5,600 nt of DNA. It comes from Bacteroidales bacterium. GTDB lineage: Bacteria; Bacteroidota; Bacteroidia; Bacteroidales; UBA7960. Below the pieces are notes generated by a model. That model saw only the letters and a program-made list of their open reading frames with translations, did no database searches and was not told the origin of the DNA. Below are positions 1 to 5,539 of the stretch, one piece after another. Within the stretch, counting starts at the first letter, position 1; each line of letters opens with the position of its first letter. A program made the translations under genes and the position numbers. The stretch is taken from the NCBI GenBank assembly GCA_003557765.1, contig PWNO01000029.1:1-5600 (forward strand), written 5' to 3'.

Positions 1-130
1 TCGCGGCTAGCACCCCCCATCTCCGTGGCCCACATCTCCCCACGTCTTCTGCAGCCACCCCCCCTGCGCTGAGCGCTCATCCCCCCTAAGCCCACGTCCA
101 TCCACAGGGTCTGTAAGGCTATGAGCAGGG
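1..130. other. Non-coding C-tract-rich region downstream of ispD
   Basis: No reading frame with recognisable protein content is seen here. The plus strand carries C runs at 13-18, 38-41, 58-64 and 81-86, spaced about 20-25 bp apart, so RNA read on from ispD would be G-tract-rich. GAGCGCTC near 71-78 is a short palindrome, but there is no stem followed by a T run on the minus strand, so I cannot call an ispD terminator. The region resembles in composition the C-rich stretch upstream of ftsX; both contain caccccccatc (11-21 and 5451-5461). Confidence 0.55.
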
Positions 131-811
131 CTATGCTCCGCGCTTCCCCCGTAGCAGGATACCGGCTATCACCAGGTCGTTGCCGGTGGTCACCTTGAAG
201 TTGTCAGCCTCGCCATCCACCAGGTAGATGCGCTCACCCTGCGACTCCAGCACGCATGCATCGTCGGTAAACGACGCATCGTAGCTCACCCGGTAGGCCT
301 CTTTGATGTGTGCGGCGTGAAAACATTGCGGTGTTTGGATCAGCCTCACCCGGTCGCGGGGCATGGGTTTGTTGATGGCGTGGTCGGCTTGCCGCACCGA
401 GTCACGGGGAAGGATGGCCGGCACCGCATTGCCAAACTTGTGGGCGATATCAAAGACGGTGCGCACCAGGCTTTCTGACACAAGGGGTCTTACGCCGTCG
501 TGGATGGCGACTAGCCCGTCGCTGTCGATGTGCTTCAGGCCGCTTTTTACCGAGTGAAACCTGGTGGGACCACCTTCAGCAACGATGTGTGTGCTGTCGA
601 CACCATATTTCCCGCAGATCTCGAGCCACAGGCCCCTGGTCCCGGGCGGAAGTACAATCACGATGCGGATTTCCGGGTCATGTGCTATGAAGGCGTCCAT
701 GCTGTGCAGCAATAGCGGACGACCGGCTGCCGTCGCGAACTGTTTGGGCAATGCATCAGATGACAGGCGTGTGCCCTGGCCGCCCGCAGCAATGAGCAGC
801 TGTTTTTGCAT
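131..811 (-). CDS. ispD: 2-C-methyl-D-erythritol 4-phosphate cytidylyltransferase (IspD)
   Basis: This cytoplasmic enzyme joins CTP and 2-C-methyl-D-erythritol 4-phosphate to give CDP-ME plus pyrophosphate, the third step of the MEP isoprenoid pathway. The protein has 226 residues, normal for a single-domain IspD. The nucleotide-binding loop AAGGQGTRL with PKQF is at 8-25, giving Arg15 and Lys23 as the likely equivalents of E. coli Arg20 and Lys27. GGPTRFHSV is at 80-88, and IHDGVRP at 103-109 contains the metal-binding Asp105. Arg152 and Thr160 (in TPQ) match the substrate-contact pair at the same spacing as in E. coli. FTDDA is at 181-185 and ADNFKVT at 202-208. No key residue is missing and there is no fused IspF domain. 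The ATG lies 29 bp after the queA stop, with no promoter visible in the gap, so cotranscription with queA is inferred. The product feeds undecaprenyl synthesis, relevant to uppP upstream. Confidence 0.95.
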   Translation of the reverse strand: MQKQLLIAAGGQGTRLSSDALPKQFATAAGRPLLLHSMDAFIAHDPEIRIVIVLPPGTRGLWLEICGKYGVDSTHIVAEGGPTRFHSVKSGLKHIDSDGLVAIHDGVRPLVSESLVRTVFDIAHKFGNAVPAILPRDSVRQADHAINKPMPRDRVRLIQTPQCFHAAHIKEAYRVSYDASFTDDACVLESQGERIYLVDGEADNFKVTTGNDLVIAGILLRGKRGA

Positions 812-840
812 GGTCGTCGAAGCTGTTTTTGGTCACAACA

Positions 841-1893
841 CTAATCAAGGATCAGCATGGCATCCCCATAAGTGAAGAACTTATATTTTTCCTTTATGGC
901 CGTCTTGTAAGTTTTCATCAGCAAGTCGAAGCCGGTAAAGGCAGACACCATCATCATAAGGGTAGACTGAGGCAGGTGAAAATTGGATACCATTGCGTTG
1001 GCCACGCTAAACTCGTGGGGGGGATAGATGAACCTGTTGGTCCAGCCCTCATAAGGCTTCAATTCGCCGTTGATCGACACGGAGGATTCGATCGCACGCA
1101 TCGTGGTCGTGCCTACTGCACAAACCCGCTTTTCTTGCTCTTTGGCCTTATTGACCCGGTTGGCGGTATGCTCGCTGACATAAAACTCTTCGCTATCCAT
1201 CTTGTGCTTACTGAGGTCTTCTACATCCACGTTGCGGAAGTTGCCCAGACCTGCGTGCAGGGTGATTTCAGTGAAATCTACCCCCTTGATCTCGAGGCGC
1301 TTCACCAAGTGGCGGCTGAAGTGCATCCCGGCAGTTGGCGCAGCCACGGCACCCTCACGCTTGGCAAAGACAGTCTGGTAACGCTCTTTGTCCTCCTGCT
1401 CCACCGGCCGCTGGATCAGCTTGGGAAGGGGCGTCTCACCAAGTGACTCAATGGTCTTTTTAAACTCATCGTAGGTGCCATCAAACAGGAAGCGCAAGGT
1501 GCGGCCACGAGAGGTGGTGTTGTCAATTACCTCAGCCACGAGATTGTCATCTTCGCCGAAATATAGCTTGTTGCCGATGCGGATCTTTCGGGCGGGGTCT
1601 ACCAACACATCCCACAAACGGGCTTCGCGGTTCAGCTCCCGCAACAGGAAGACCTCGATACGGGCCCCGGTCTTTTCCTTGGTGCCATACAGGCGGGCGG
1701 GGAAGACCTTGGTGTTGTTCACGACCATCACGTCTCCGTCATCAAAATAATCGAGAATGTCCTTGAACATCTTGTGTTCAATCTTTTCTGTCTTTTTGTG
1801 CACCACCATCAGTCGTGACTCGTCCCTGTTTTTCGGCGGTCGCTCTGCAACCAGGTCAACGGGTAAATTAAATTTAAAATGAGATAGCTTCAT
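841..1893 (-). CDS. queA: S-adenosylmethionine:tRNA ribosyltransferase-isomerase (QueA)
   Basis: QueA transfers and isomerises the ribosyl group of S-adenosylmethionine onto 7-aminomethyl-7-deazaguanine at position 34 of tRNAs with GUN anticodons, giving epoxyqueuosine. The 350-residue length matches the family. Conserved blocks are present in order: RDESRLMVV at 23-31, [14 protein letters not shown] at 57-70, [10 protein letters not shown] at 183-192, [19 protein letters not shown] at 212-230, KMDSEEFYV at 231-239, [11 protein letters not shown] at 260-270, the [11 protein letters not shown] block at 285-295, and [16 protein letters not shown] at 304-319. The C-terminus [10 protein letters not shown] (340-349) is also typical. 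The LHAGLGNFR form, instead of the proteobacterial GAGTF, is as I remember it in Bacteroidota. The ATG at 1893 is chosen because an in-frame stop occurs at 1906-1908 and [11 protein letters not shown] is a usual QueA N-terminus. The gene leads a probable queA-ispD unit driven by the promoter at 1994-2024, separated from truB by a repeat-filled 357-bp gap. Confidence 0.96.
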   Translation of the reverse strand: MKLSHFKFNLPVDLVAERPPKNRDESRLMVVHKKTEKIEHKMFKDILDYFDDGDVMVVNNTKVFPARLYGTKEKTGARIEVFLLRELNREARLWDVLVDPARKIRIGNKLYFGEDDNLVAEVIDNTTSRGRTLRFLFDGTYDEFKKTIESLGETPLPKLIQRPVEQEDKERYQTVFAKREGAVAAPTAGMHFSRHLVKRLEIKGVDFTEITLHAGLGNFRNVDVEDLSKHKMDSEEFYVSEHTANRVNKAKEQEKRVCAVGTTTMRAIESSVSINGELKPYEGWTNRFIYPPHEFSVANAMVSNFHLPQSTLMMMVSAFTGFDLLMKTYKTAIKEKYKFFTYGDAMLILD

Positions 1894-1916
1894 GTATGGC
1901 GTATGTTAAGAGGCAT
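1890..1916 (-). promoter_or_regulatory. Possible 8-codon leader ORF overlapping the queA start
   Basis: Inside the queA leader an ATG at 1916 opens a frame reading MPLNIRHT, and its TGA overlaps the queA ATG as ATGA. Such an arrangement could couple translation of queA to that of the leader. No ribosome binding site can be identified, and short frames of this kind arise by chance, so this is only a candidate. Confidence 0.2.
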
Positions 1917-1925
1917 ATGTTAAGA
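1898..1925. repeat. 14-bp tandem repeat abutting queA
   Basis: On the minus strand two adjacent 14-bp units, TCTTAACATATGCC and TCTTAACATACGCC, differ at a single base and end five bases before the queA start codon. They lie in the 5' untranslated leader, where they would occupy the ribosome-loading region. They may be a recent slippage duplication or an operator-like pair. Confidence 0.8.
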
Positions 1926-1993
1926 TGAGAAAAGCGTTCCCGCATCCCGGGTCGTCCTGAGAAGCATCGTTGGAACCCCCATCAGAAGGGCTG

Positions 1994-2024
1994 CAAAGAT
2001 AATAAAACCAAACCCTAAAGTCAA
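1994..2024 (-). promoter_or_regulatory. Bacteroidota-type promoter for queA-ispD
   Basis: Read on the minus strand, TTG (2024-2022, within CTTGAC) is followed after 20 bases by TATCTTTG (2001-1994), an exact match to the phylum's TTG-N17-23-TAnnTTTG pattern. Transcription should start roughly 2-9 bases further, near 1985-1992, leaving a leader of about 92-99 nt before the queA ATG. The leader has a weak GTTCC/GGAAC pairing but no recognised riboswitch. The -33 part falls within the last, degenerate copy of the 71-bp repeat that begins in truB. Confidence 0.75.
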
Positions 2025-2305
2025 GTGTTTTTTGCTTTAATATTGGCATTGACACTGGCCGCTGATGGAGGTCCATCTGCCGGGACCGGCAGCCCAATGT
2101 TTTTGCTTAATGATCGATTTTGTCGATGGCTTCTGGTGCAAGTCCGTTTTTTTCAGGACCGGTTGCCCAATTGTTTTGCATAAAGATCAGCGTTGGCGAT
2201 GGCCTTTGATGCAGATCCAGCGTTCAAGACCGACAGCCCAATGCTTTTACTTAAAGATCAGCGTTGGCGATGGCTTCGGAAAGCTGATCCATCTGCCAGG
2301 CGTCT
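2019..2305. repeat. About 71-bp tandem repeat, four diverged copies, starting inside truB
   Basis: In the direction of transcription the copies are 2305-2235 (containing the last truB codons and stop), 2234-2164, 2163-2091 (73 bp) and 2090 to about 2019. Each has a variable part of about 31 bp and a conserved 40-bp core. The cores at 2235-2274 and 2164-2203 match at 35 of 40 positions, including 23 identical bases in a row (2252-2274 and 2181-2203). The core at 2091-2130 matches the first at 32 of 40. The fourth is weaker, about 21 of the first 30. The variable part at 2060-2090 also resembles truB 2275-2305 (shared GGCAGATGGA). Within 2077-2092 the third/fourth boundary forms a 7-bp stem, CTGCCGG/CCGGCAG. 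This array fills most of the 357-bp truB-queA gap. Confidence 0.85.
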
Positions 2306-2967
2306 TCTACCGAATAAATGCCGATATGGGTTCTCCTGAGTGCACCCAGGTATGCGCCGCACCCCAGGGCCTCGCCAAAGTCGCGCGCAAGTGCGCGGAT
2401 GTAGGTTCCCTTGCTGCAGGTGATCCGGAAAAACACCTCGGGAAGGTTGACTCCGGTGATATCAAAGGTCTTGACGCGTACCTGCCTGGCCAGCAAGGCT
2501 GTTTTTCGGCCCTGCCGGGCATGGTGGTAGGCACGCTCGCCGGCGATCTTCTTGGCAGAATAGAGTGGGGGGACCTGCGACAGCTCCCCGGTGAGACCCG
2601 CAGCCGCATCAACCAGCTCTGCTTCCTTGATGTGTGTGTAAGGCCTTGCCTCCATCGGCTCCGTCTCCAGGTCGAACGAAGGCGTTACCTGTCCGATGAC
2701 AAAGGTGCCGGTGTAGGTCTTGTCGAGGTCCTGGTAACGGGTGATCTCCTTGGTCGCCCTGCCGGTGCAAATGATCAGCAACCCTGTGGCTAACGGGTCA
2801 AGGGTCCCGGCGTGGCCTATGCGGACCTTTTTCATCCCCAGGCGGTAGCGCAGCTGGGACTTGATCTTGTTTACCGCATCAAAAGAGGTCCATTTCAAAG
2901 GCTTGTCCACAAAAAGCACACGCCCCTCACGGAGAGCGTCCTGAAGCTGTTGTTTTGGGTCTGTCAT
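2251..2967 (-). CDS. truB: tRNA pseudouridine(55) synthase (TruB)
   Basis: TruB converts uridine 55 in the T-arm of tRNAs to pseudouridine. From the ATG at 2967 the protein has 238 residues. VDKPLKWTSFDAVNKI at 20-35 is the N-terminal family block. GHAGTLDPLATGLL at 51-64 contains the catalytic Asp57, and YTGTF at 85-89 carries the active-site Tyr85. The PPLYSAKK block and the C-terminal KGTYIRALARDFG and GALRRTHIG segments follow. It ends soon afterwards, so it lacks a PUA domain, as expected for the short class usual in Bacteroidota. The frame extends 27 codons to a GTG at 3048, but I prefer the ATG: it is preceded by AGGTAAAAAA, and MTDPKQQLQD before the VDKP block gives a normal N-terminus, whereas the extension looks like leader sequence. 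The last codons (SEAIANADL and stop) lie in the first unit of a tandem repeat that continues downstream. Confidence 0.95.
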   Translation of the reverse strand: MTDPKQQLQDALREGRVLFVDKPLKWTSFDAVNKIKSQLRYRLGMKKVRIGHAGTLDPLATGLLIICTGRATKEITRYQDLDKTYTGTFVIGQVTPSFDLETEPMEARPYTHIKEAELVDAAAGLTGELSQVPPLYSAKKIAGERAYHHARQGRKTALLARQVRVKTFDITGVNLPEVFFRITCSKGTYIRALARDFGEALGCGAYLGALRRTHIGIYSVEDAWQMDQLSEAIANADL

Positions 2968-3068
2968 TTTTTTACCTGTGCTTCCGCCATTGGCAATTGG
3001 TGCGTGTTTAAGGCCTGAAGGTGTCCCGGATGTTTGATCGTGTGGCACGGGCTTTCGCCATTAAGCGA

Positions 3069-3076
3069 CAAAGATA
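3069..3076 (-). promoter_or_regulatory. Candidate -7 element upstream of truB
   Basis: TATCTTTG on the minus strand matches the Bacteroidota TAnnTTTG element exactly and is the same octamer as in the queA promoter. No TTG lies 17-23 bases upstream, so the -33 half is missing. If used, transcription would begin near 3060-3067, about 95 nt before the preferred truB ATG, giving truB an internal promoter in the 197-bp space after uppP, 189 bp of which is free of both stop and start. Confidence 0.4.
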
Positions 3077-3156
3077 TGGTTGTTGCCTTTTACGGGATTG
3101 ATTTACAGTCCTGTTGGGTGTTTATACATGTGGCTTGGGCATGGACTTTTATGGAA

Positions 3157-3951
3157 TCAAGCAACACTTCCCACGATGATGGCGGTGAGGCCGATGGCCA
3201 GGCAGTAGATCGAGAAATATTCGATTTTTCCCCGGCGTACGATTTCCAGCATCCACCGACAGGCGACCACACCGGCGATGAATGCGGCGATGGCGCCGAT
3301 GATCATCGGGGTGGCATCCATCGTCCCGGCTGCTGCCTCTTCCGATATCCGGATCACCTTCAGGAAGTTGGCCCCAAATATGGGGATCAACACCATCAGA
3401 AAGGAAAAGCGGATAGCCTTGGTACGTTCGATGCCGAAAAAGAGGGCTGTGCTGATGGTGGCGCCACTTCGGCTGATTCCCGGAAGTACAGCAAAGGTCT
3501 GTGCAAGGCCGATCACCAAAGCGCTTTTCAAATTGACATCCTTGTTGTTCTTGGGAATAAAACGTGTGAGGAATAGCAGCGTGGCGGTGATCAGCAACAT
3601 GAAGCCCACAAAACGAACATTGCCATCGAAGAGGCTTTCGATCTGCTCTTCATACATCAGACCGACGATCGCGGTGGGCACCGCCGATGCCAGCAGCAGA
3701 AGCGCAAACTTCATTTCCGGATTCCACTGGAAGCGGAAGAAGTTGATGACCAGCGAAACGATGTCGCGCCAGAAGACGACGACTACACTCATAAAGGTGG
3801 CCCCGTGTACAATGATGTTGAAAGTGAAAAAGTCATGTGGGTCTTCCAGCCCCCAGGCGCCGGCCAGCTCGAGATGACCGCTGCTGCTGACGGGTAGAAA
3901 CTCCGTGAGTCCCTGAAGGATACCCAAAATCAACGCCTCTATCCAACTCAT
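3157..3951 (-). CDS. uppP: Undecaprenyl-diphosphate phosphatase (UppP/BacA)
   Basis: This integral inner-membrane enzyme removes a phosphate from undecaprenyl diphosphate, recycling the lipid carrier for peptidoglycan and surface polysaccharide; extra copies confer bacitracin resistance in other bacteria. The 264 residues match the BacA family. The first signature, QGLTEFLPVSSSGHLELA (13-30), holds catalytic Glu17 and His26. The second, PGISRSGATIS (157-167), holds Arg161. FWRDI at 60-64 and the GIERTKAIRFSF segment at 173-184 are also typical. Hydrophobic segments run throughout, including 83-100, 114-132, 184-200, 214-232 and 245-262. The region at 46-60 reads IIVHGATFMSVVVVF in place of the more usual H-x-G-T-L-x-A pattern, a mild variation. 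The ATG overlaps the stop of the DUF3098 gene as TAATG, so translation is probably coupled. Confidence 0.96.
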   Translation of the reverse strand: MSWIEALILGILQGLTEFLPVSSSGHLELAGAWGLEDPHDFFTFNIIVHGATFMSVVVVFWRDIVSLVINFFRFQWNPEMKFALLLLASAVPTAIVGLMYEEQIESLFDGNVRFVGFMLLITATLLFLTRFIPKNNKDVNLKSALVIGLAQTFAVLPGISRSGATISTALFFGIERTKAIRFSFLMVLIPIFGANFLKVIRISEEAAAGTMDATPMIIGAIAAFIAGVVACRWMLEIVRRGKIEYFSIYCLAIGLTAIIVGSVA

Positions 3952-4337
3952 TAATTTTTTGGTTTACCGTGTTTGTGTTTTTTGCCTTTTTGGGGCCTGT
4001 CTTGTTTCTGCTTGCCAGAATACTGTGGCTGTTGCTGGGCTTTATGATGCGGTTTCTGCTGTGTCGCATCACGCACCTGGCCGCTGTCTTCAGGCACATT
4101 GGTGGTCTTCTTCATGATGGCATAGACCTGCATGGCATAGCCCACCAACACAAGGATGGGAGCCAGGGTGAGGCGCCGGAAACTGAAAATGGCATCATCA
4201 AACACCTCCGGATCATCACTTCCCCCGCCAATCATCAATAAAAAGCCGATCGCCGTGACCAGAAGCCCGGCAATCAGCCAGGTGTACTTTTTTTTGTCAA
4301 ACAGCAACACGTTGCCTTGTTTTTCTCTCTGCTTCAT
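3951..4337 (-). CDS. DUF3098 small membrane protein with K/Q/H-rich tail
   Basis: The protein has 128 residues and no known function. LLFDKKKYTWLIAG at 11-24, a GGGSDDPEVF motif at 37-46 and FSFRRLTLAPILVLVGY at 51-67 are the DUF3098 signature as I remember it. There are two predicted membrane helices, at about 19-37 and 57-75, with the short SDDPEVFDD segment between them. From about residue 77 a hydrophilic tail of roughly 50 residues is rich in Lys, Gln, His and Pro. The family core is about 70-90 residues, so this tail is an extension, probably disordered and basic. The gene sits between ftsX and uppP, as is common in Bacteroidota, and its TAA shares one base with the uppP ATG, suggesting a supporting role in envelope synthesis; that role is inference. 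The 134-bp gap to ftsX (4338-4471) shows no convincing promoter, terminator or small gene. Confidence 0.85.
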   Translation of the reverse strand: MKQREKQGNVLLFDKKKYTWLIAGLLVTAIGFLLMIGGGSDDPEVFDDAIFSFRRLTLAPILVLVGYAMQVYAIMKKTTNVPEDSGQVRDATQQKPHHKAQQQPQYSGKQKQDRPQKGKKHKHGKPKN

Positions 4338-4471
4338 CTCAGTATTTTATGTGTTTATACAATTTATTTTTCAGTCAGATGAACCGGGCACTTTGTGAGC
4401 TCGGCGAAGTCAAACCTCCATTAGACAATCATTCCCCTGTATGATTTTTTTGGGATGGTGGTTTCATTTTA

Positions 4472-5353
4472 TTAGTAATAATAGAGAAAATCCGTTTTTA
4501 TCCTCAGGTATTTTCTCACGGCAAAAAAAGTGGAAATATAACTAATGATTATGCCGAGCAGCAGCACACCGGAGAACAACATTGCCAGCTCCTGAATGCC
4601 GGGAAAAAATGGGAGTTCAGGGATTTGCCGTTGACCGAGGTACATCGCCCCGATAAGCAGGATGATGGTGATTACAGCACCGATCACCCCCTGGATGACC
4701 CCAGTGATGATGAAGGGTCGTCGGATAAAGCCTTGTGTAGCGCCGACCAGCTGCATGCTTTTGATCAGGAAACGCTTGGAAAACACGCTCAGCCGGATGG
4801 TGTTGTTGATTAAAGCAAAGGCAATGATCAGCAACAATACGCTGAAAGCCAGCAGGGCAATGCTGATGCGGCGCACGTTATCGTGCACCAGGTGGATCAG
4901 CGACTGCTGGTAGTCGATGTCGGTGATTATCTCATCACCCTGCAACCCTGCTTCAAATACAGCCAGACTGTCAGGGTTGGCGTGGGCTGCCTTGAGGCTG
5001 ACGGAAATGGATGCGGAGAGTGGATTGTAGCCCAGAAAATCCACAAAGTCTTCGCCCAGTTCTTTCATCAGCTCTTGCGCGGCTTCGTCGCTCGACACGT
5101 AACGGGTTTCGTTGACGGCCTCCATCTGGCTCAGATCGTTTCGAAGTCTTTGAATCTGAGATTCGGAAGCGCCCTCCTCAAGGAACAGGGAAATGGAGAT
5201 GCTTTCACGGAAATGATCTGAAAGTTGTCTGGTGTGCAAAATCACCAGGCCGAGTAGCCCCAACACAAACAACACCAGGGTGATGCTTACCACCGTGGAA
5301 ACGTAGGACGACTTCAGCCGCCTTCCTATGATCTTGTCTTCCTGCCTCGCCAT
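4472..5353 (-). CDS. ftsX: Cell division protein FtsX
   Basis: FtsX is the membrane subunit of the FtsEX complex, an ABC-transporter-like machine that uses ATP hydrolysis by FtsE to activate peptidoglycan hydrolases during division. The 293 residues show the family plan. A short cytoplasmic N-terminus precedes helix 1 (about 18-40). A periplasmic domain (about 41-162) begins with the typical SISISLFLEEGASESQI block at 51-67 and includes RYVSSDEAAQELMKELGEDF at 84-103. Helix 2 is at about 163-183, followed by NNTIRLSVFSKRFLIKSMQLVGAT at 183-206, split here as the cytoplasmic FtsX-domain motif with RLSVFSKR and MQLVGAT. Helix 3 is at about 214-238 and helix 4 at about 257-280. No ftsE is next to it, which I recall as normal in Bacteroidota. 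The ATG at 5353 gives the standard MARQEDK-type start. It heads the ftsX-DUF3098-uppP unit. Confidence 0.95.
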   Translation of the reverse strand: MARQEDKIIGRRLKSSYVSTVVSITLVLFVLGLLGLVILHTRQLSDHFRESISISLFLEEGASESQIQRLRNDLSQMEAVNETRYVSSDEAAQELMKELGEDFVDFLGYNPLSASISVSLKAAHANPDSLAVFEAGLQGDEIITDIDYQQSLIHLVHDNVRRISIALLAFSVLLLIIAFALINNTIRLSVFSKRFLIKSMQLVGATQGFIRRPFIITGVIQGVIGAVITIILLIGAMYLGQRQIPELPFFPGIQELAMLFSGVLLLGIIISYISTFFAVRKYLRIKTDFLYYY

Positions 5354-5374
5354 GCGTTATCATGTTTGCCAGTG

Positions 5375-5382
5375 CGAAAATA
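5375..5382 (-). promoter_or_regulatory. Candidate ftsX promoter (-7 element)
   Basis: TATTTTCG on the minus strand matches TAnnTTTG with one mismatch and lies 21 bases before the ftsX ATG, so the untranslated leader would be about 13-20 nt. The nearest upstream TTG that is not adjacent to the box is 26 bases away, slightly too far for a normal -33 element. The pyrimidine-rich 8-bp repeat fills that interval. Confidence 0.45.
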
Positions 5383-5417
5383 CAAAAAAGGACGAAAGGA
5401 TGAAAAGACAAAAAGAC
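5383..5417. repeat. 8-bp-period purine tract at the ftsX promoter
   Basis: On the plus strand the units read caaaaaag, gacgaaag, gatgaaaa, gacaaaaa and a final gac, keeping exact 8-bp spacing from 5383 to 5417. The tract ends directly against the candidate -7 element, so it occupies the -13 to -47 region of the promoter. Confidence 0.75.
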
Positions 5418-5468
5418 TAAACAGTGAAATATCTGCACGCAATACGCCGACACCCCCCATCACCAAAT

Positions 5469-5514
5469 CTCTGCATCAACCACCACCGCACCTCTGCACC
5501 AACCCCCACCGAAC
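5469..5514. repeat. 23-bp imperfect tandem duplication
   Basis: Two adjacent 23-bp units, both starting ctctgca (5469-5491 and 5492-5514), match at 20 of 23 positions. They are C-rich on the plus strand and lie in non-coding DNA upstream of ftsX. Confidence 0.7.
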
Positions 5515-5528
5515 CCCGCCAGGGGTTC
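5511..5528. repeat. Perfect inverted repeat, 7-bp stem and 4-base loop
   Basis: GAACCCC, loop GCCA, GGGGTTC forms a stable hairpin. No T run follows on either strand, so it is not a standard intrinsic terminator, although it could end or stabilise an upstream transcript outside the window. Confidence 0.65.
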
Positions 5529-5539
5529 AACACGAATAA

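Noticed and set aside
829..1446. Long plus-strand open frame of 205 codons
   Set aside because: It lies antisense to queA, whose protein is unmistakable; the antisense translation has no recognisable motif.
2077..2092. Strong CTGCCGG/CCGGCAG stem as a truB terminator
   Set aside because: No T run follows on the minus strand, the loop is only two bases if fully paired, and the sequence is part of a repeat unit; the T run lies on the plus strand side, where there is no gene to terminate.
1906..2097. 63-codon minus-strand frame before queA
   Set aside because: It crosses the queA promoter and the decayed repeat copy and has no family resemblance, so it is unlikely to be a gene.
2019..2305. Integron attC-like sites in the 71-bp repeats
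   Set aside because: The length would fit, but no RYYYAAC/GTTRRRY pair is found and there are no cassettes or integrase.
2065..2793. Plus-strand open frame of 242 codons with internal repeated peptides
   Set aside because: It runs antisense through truB and the 71-bp repeat; its repeated peptide is simply the DNA repeat read backwards, and no family is recognised.
2968..3048. TruB N-terminal extension from the GTG at 3048
   Set aside because: The 27 extra residues precede a normal family start, and the ATG at 2967 has the A-rich upstream sequence usual in this phylum.
3034..3877. Plus-strand open frames opposite uppP
   Set aside because: They are shadows of uppP, which carries all of its signature residues on the minus strand.
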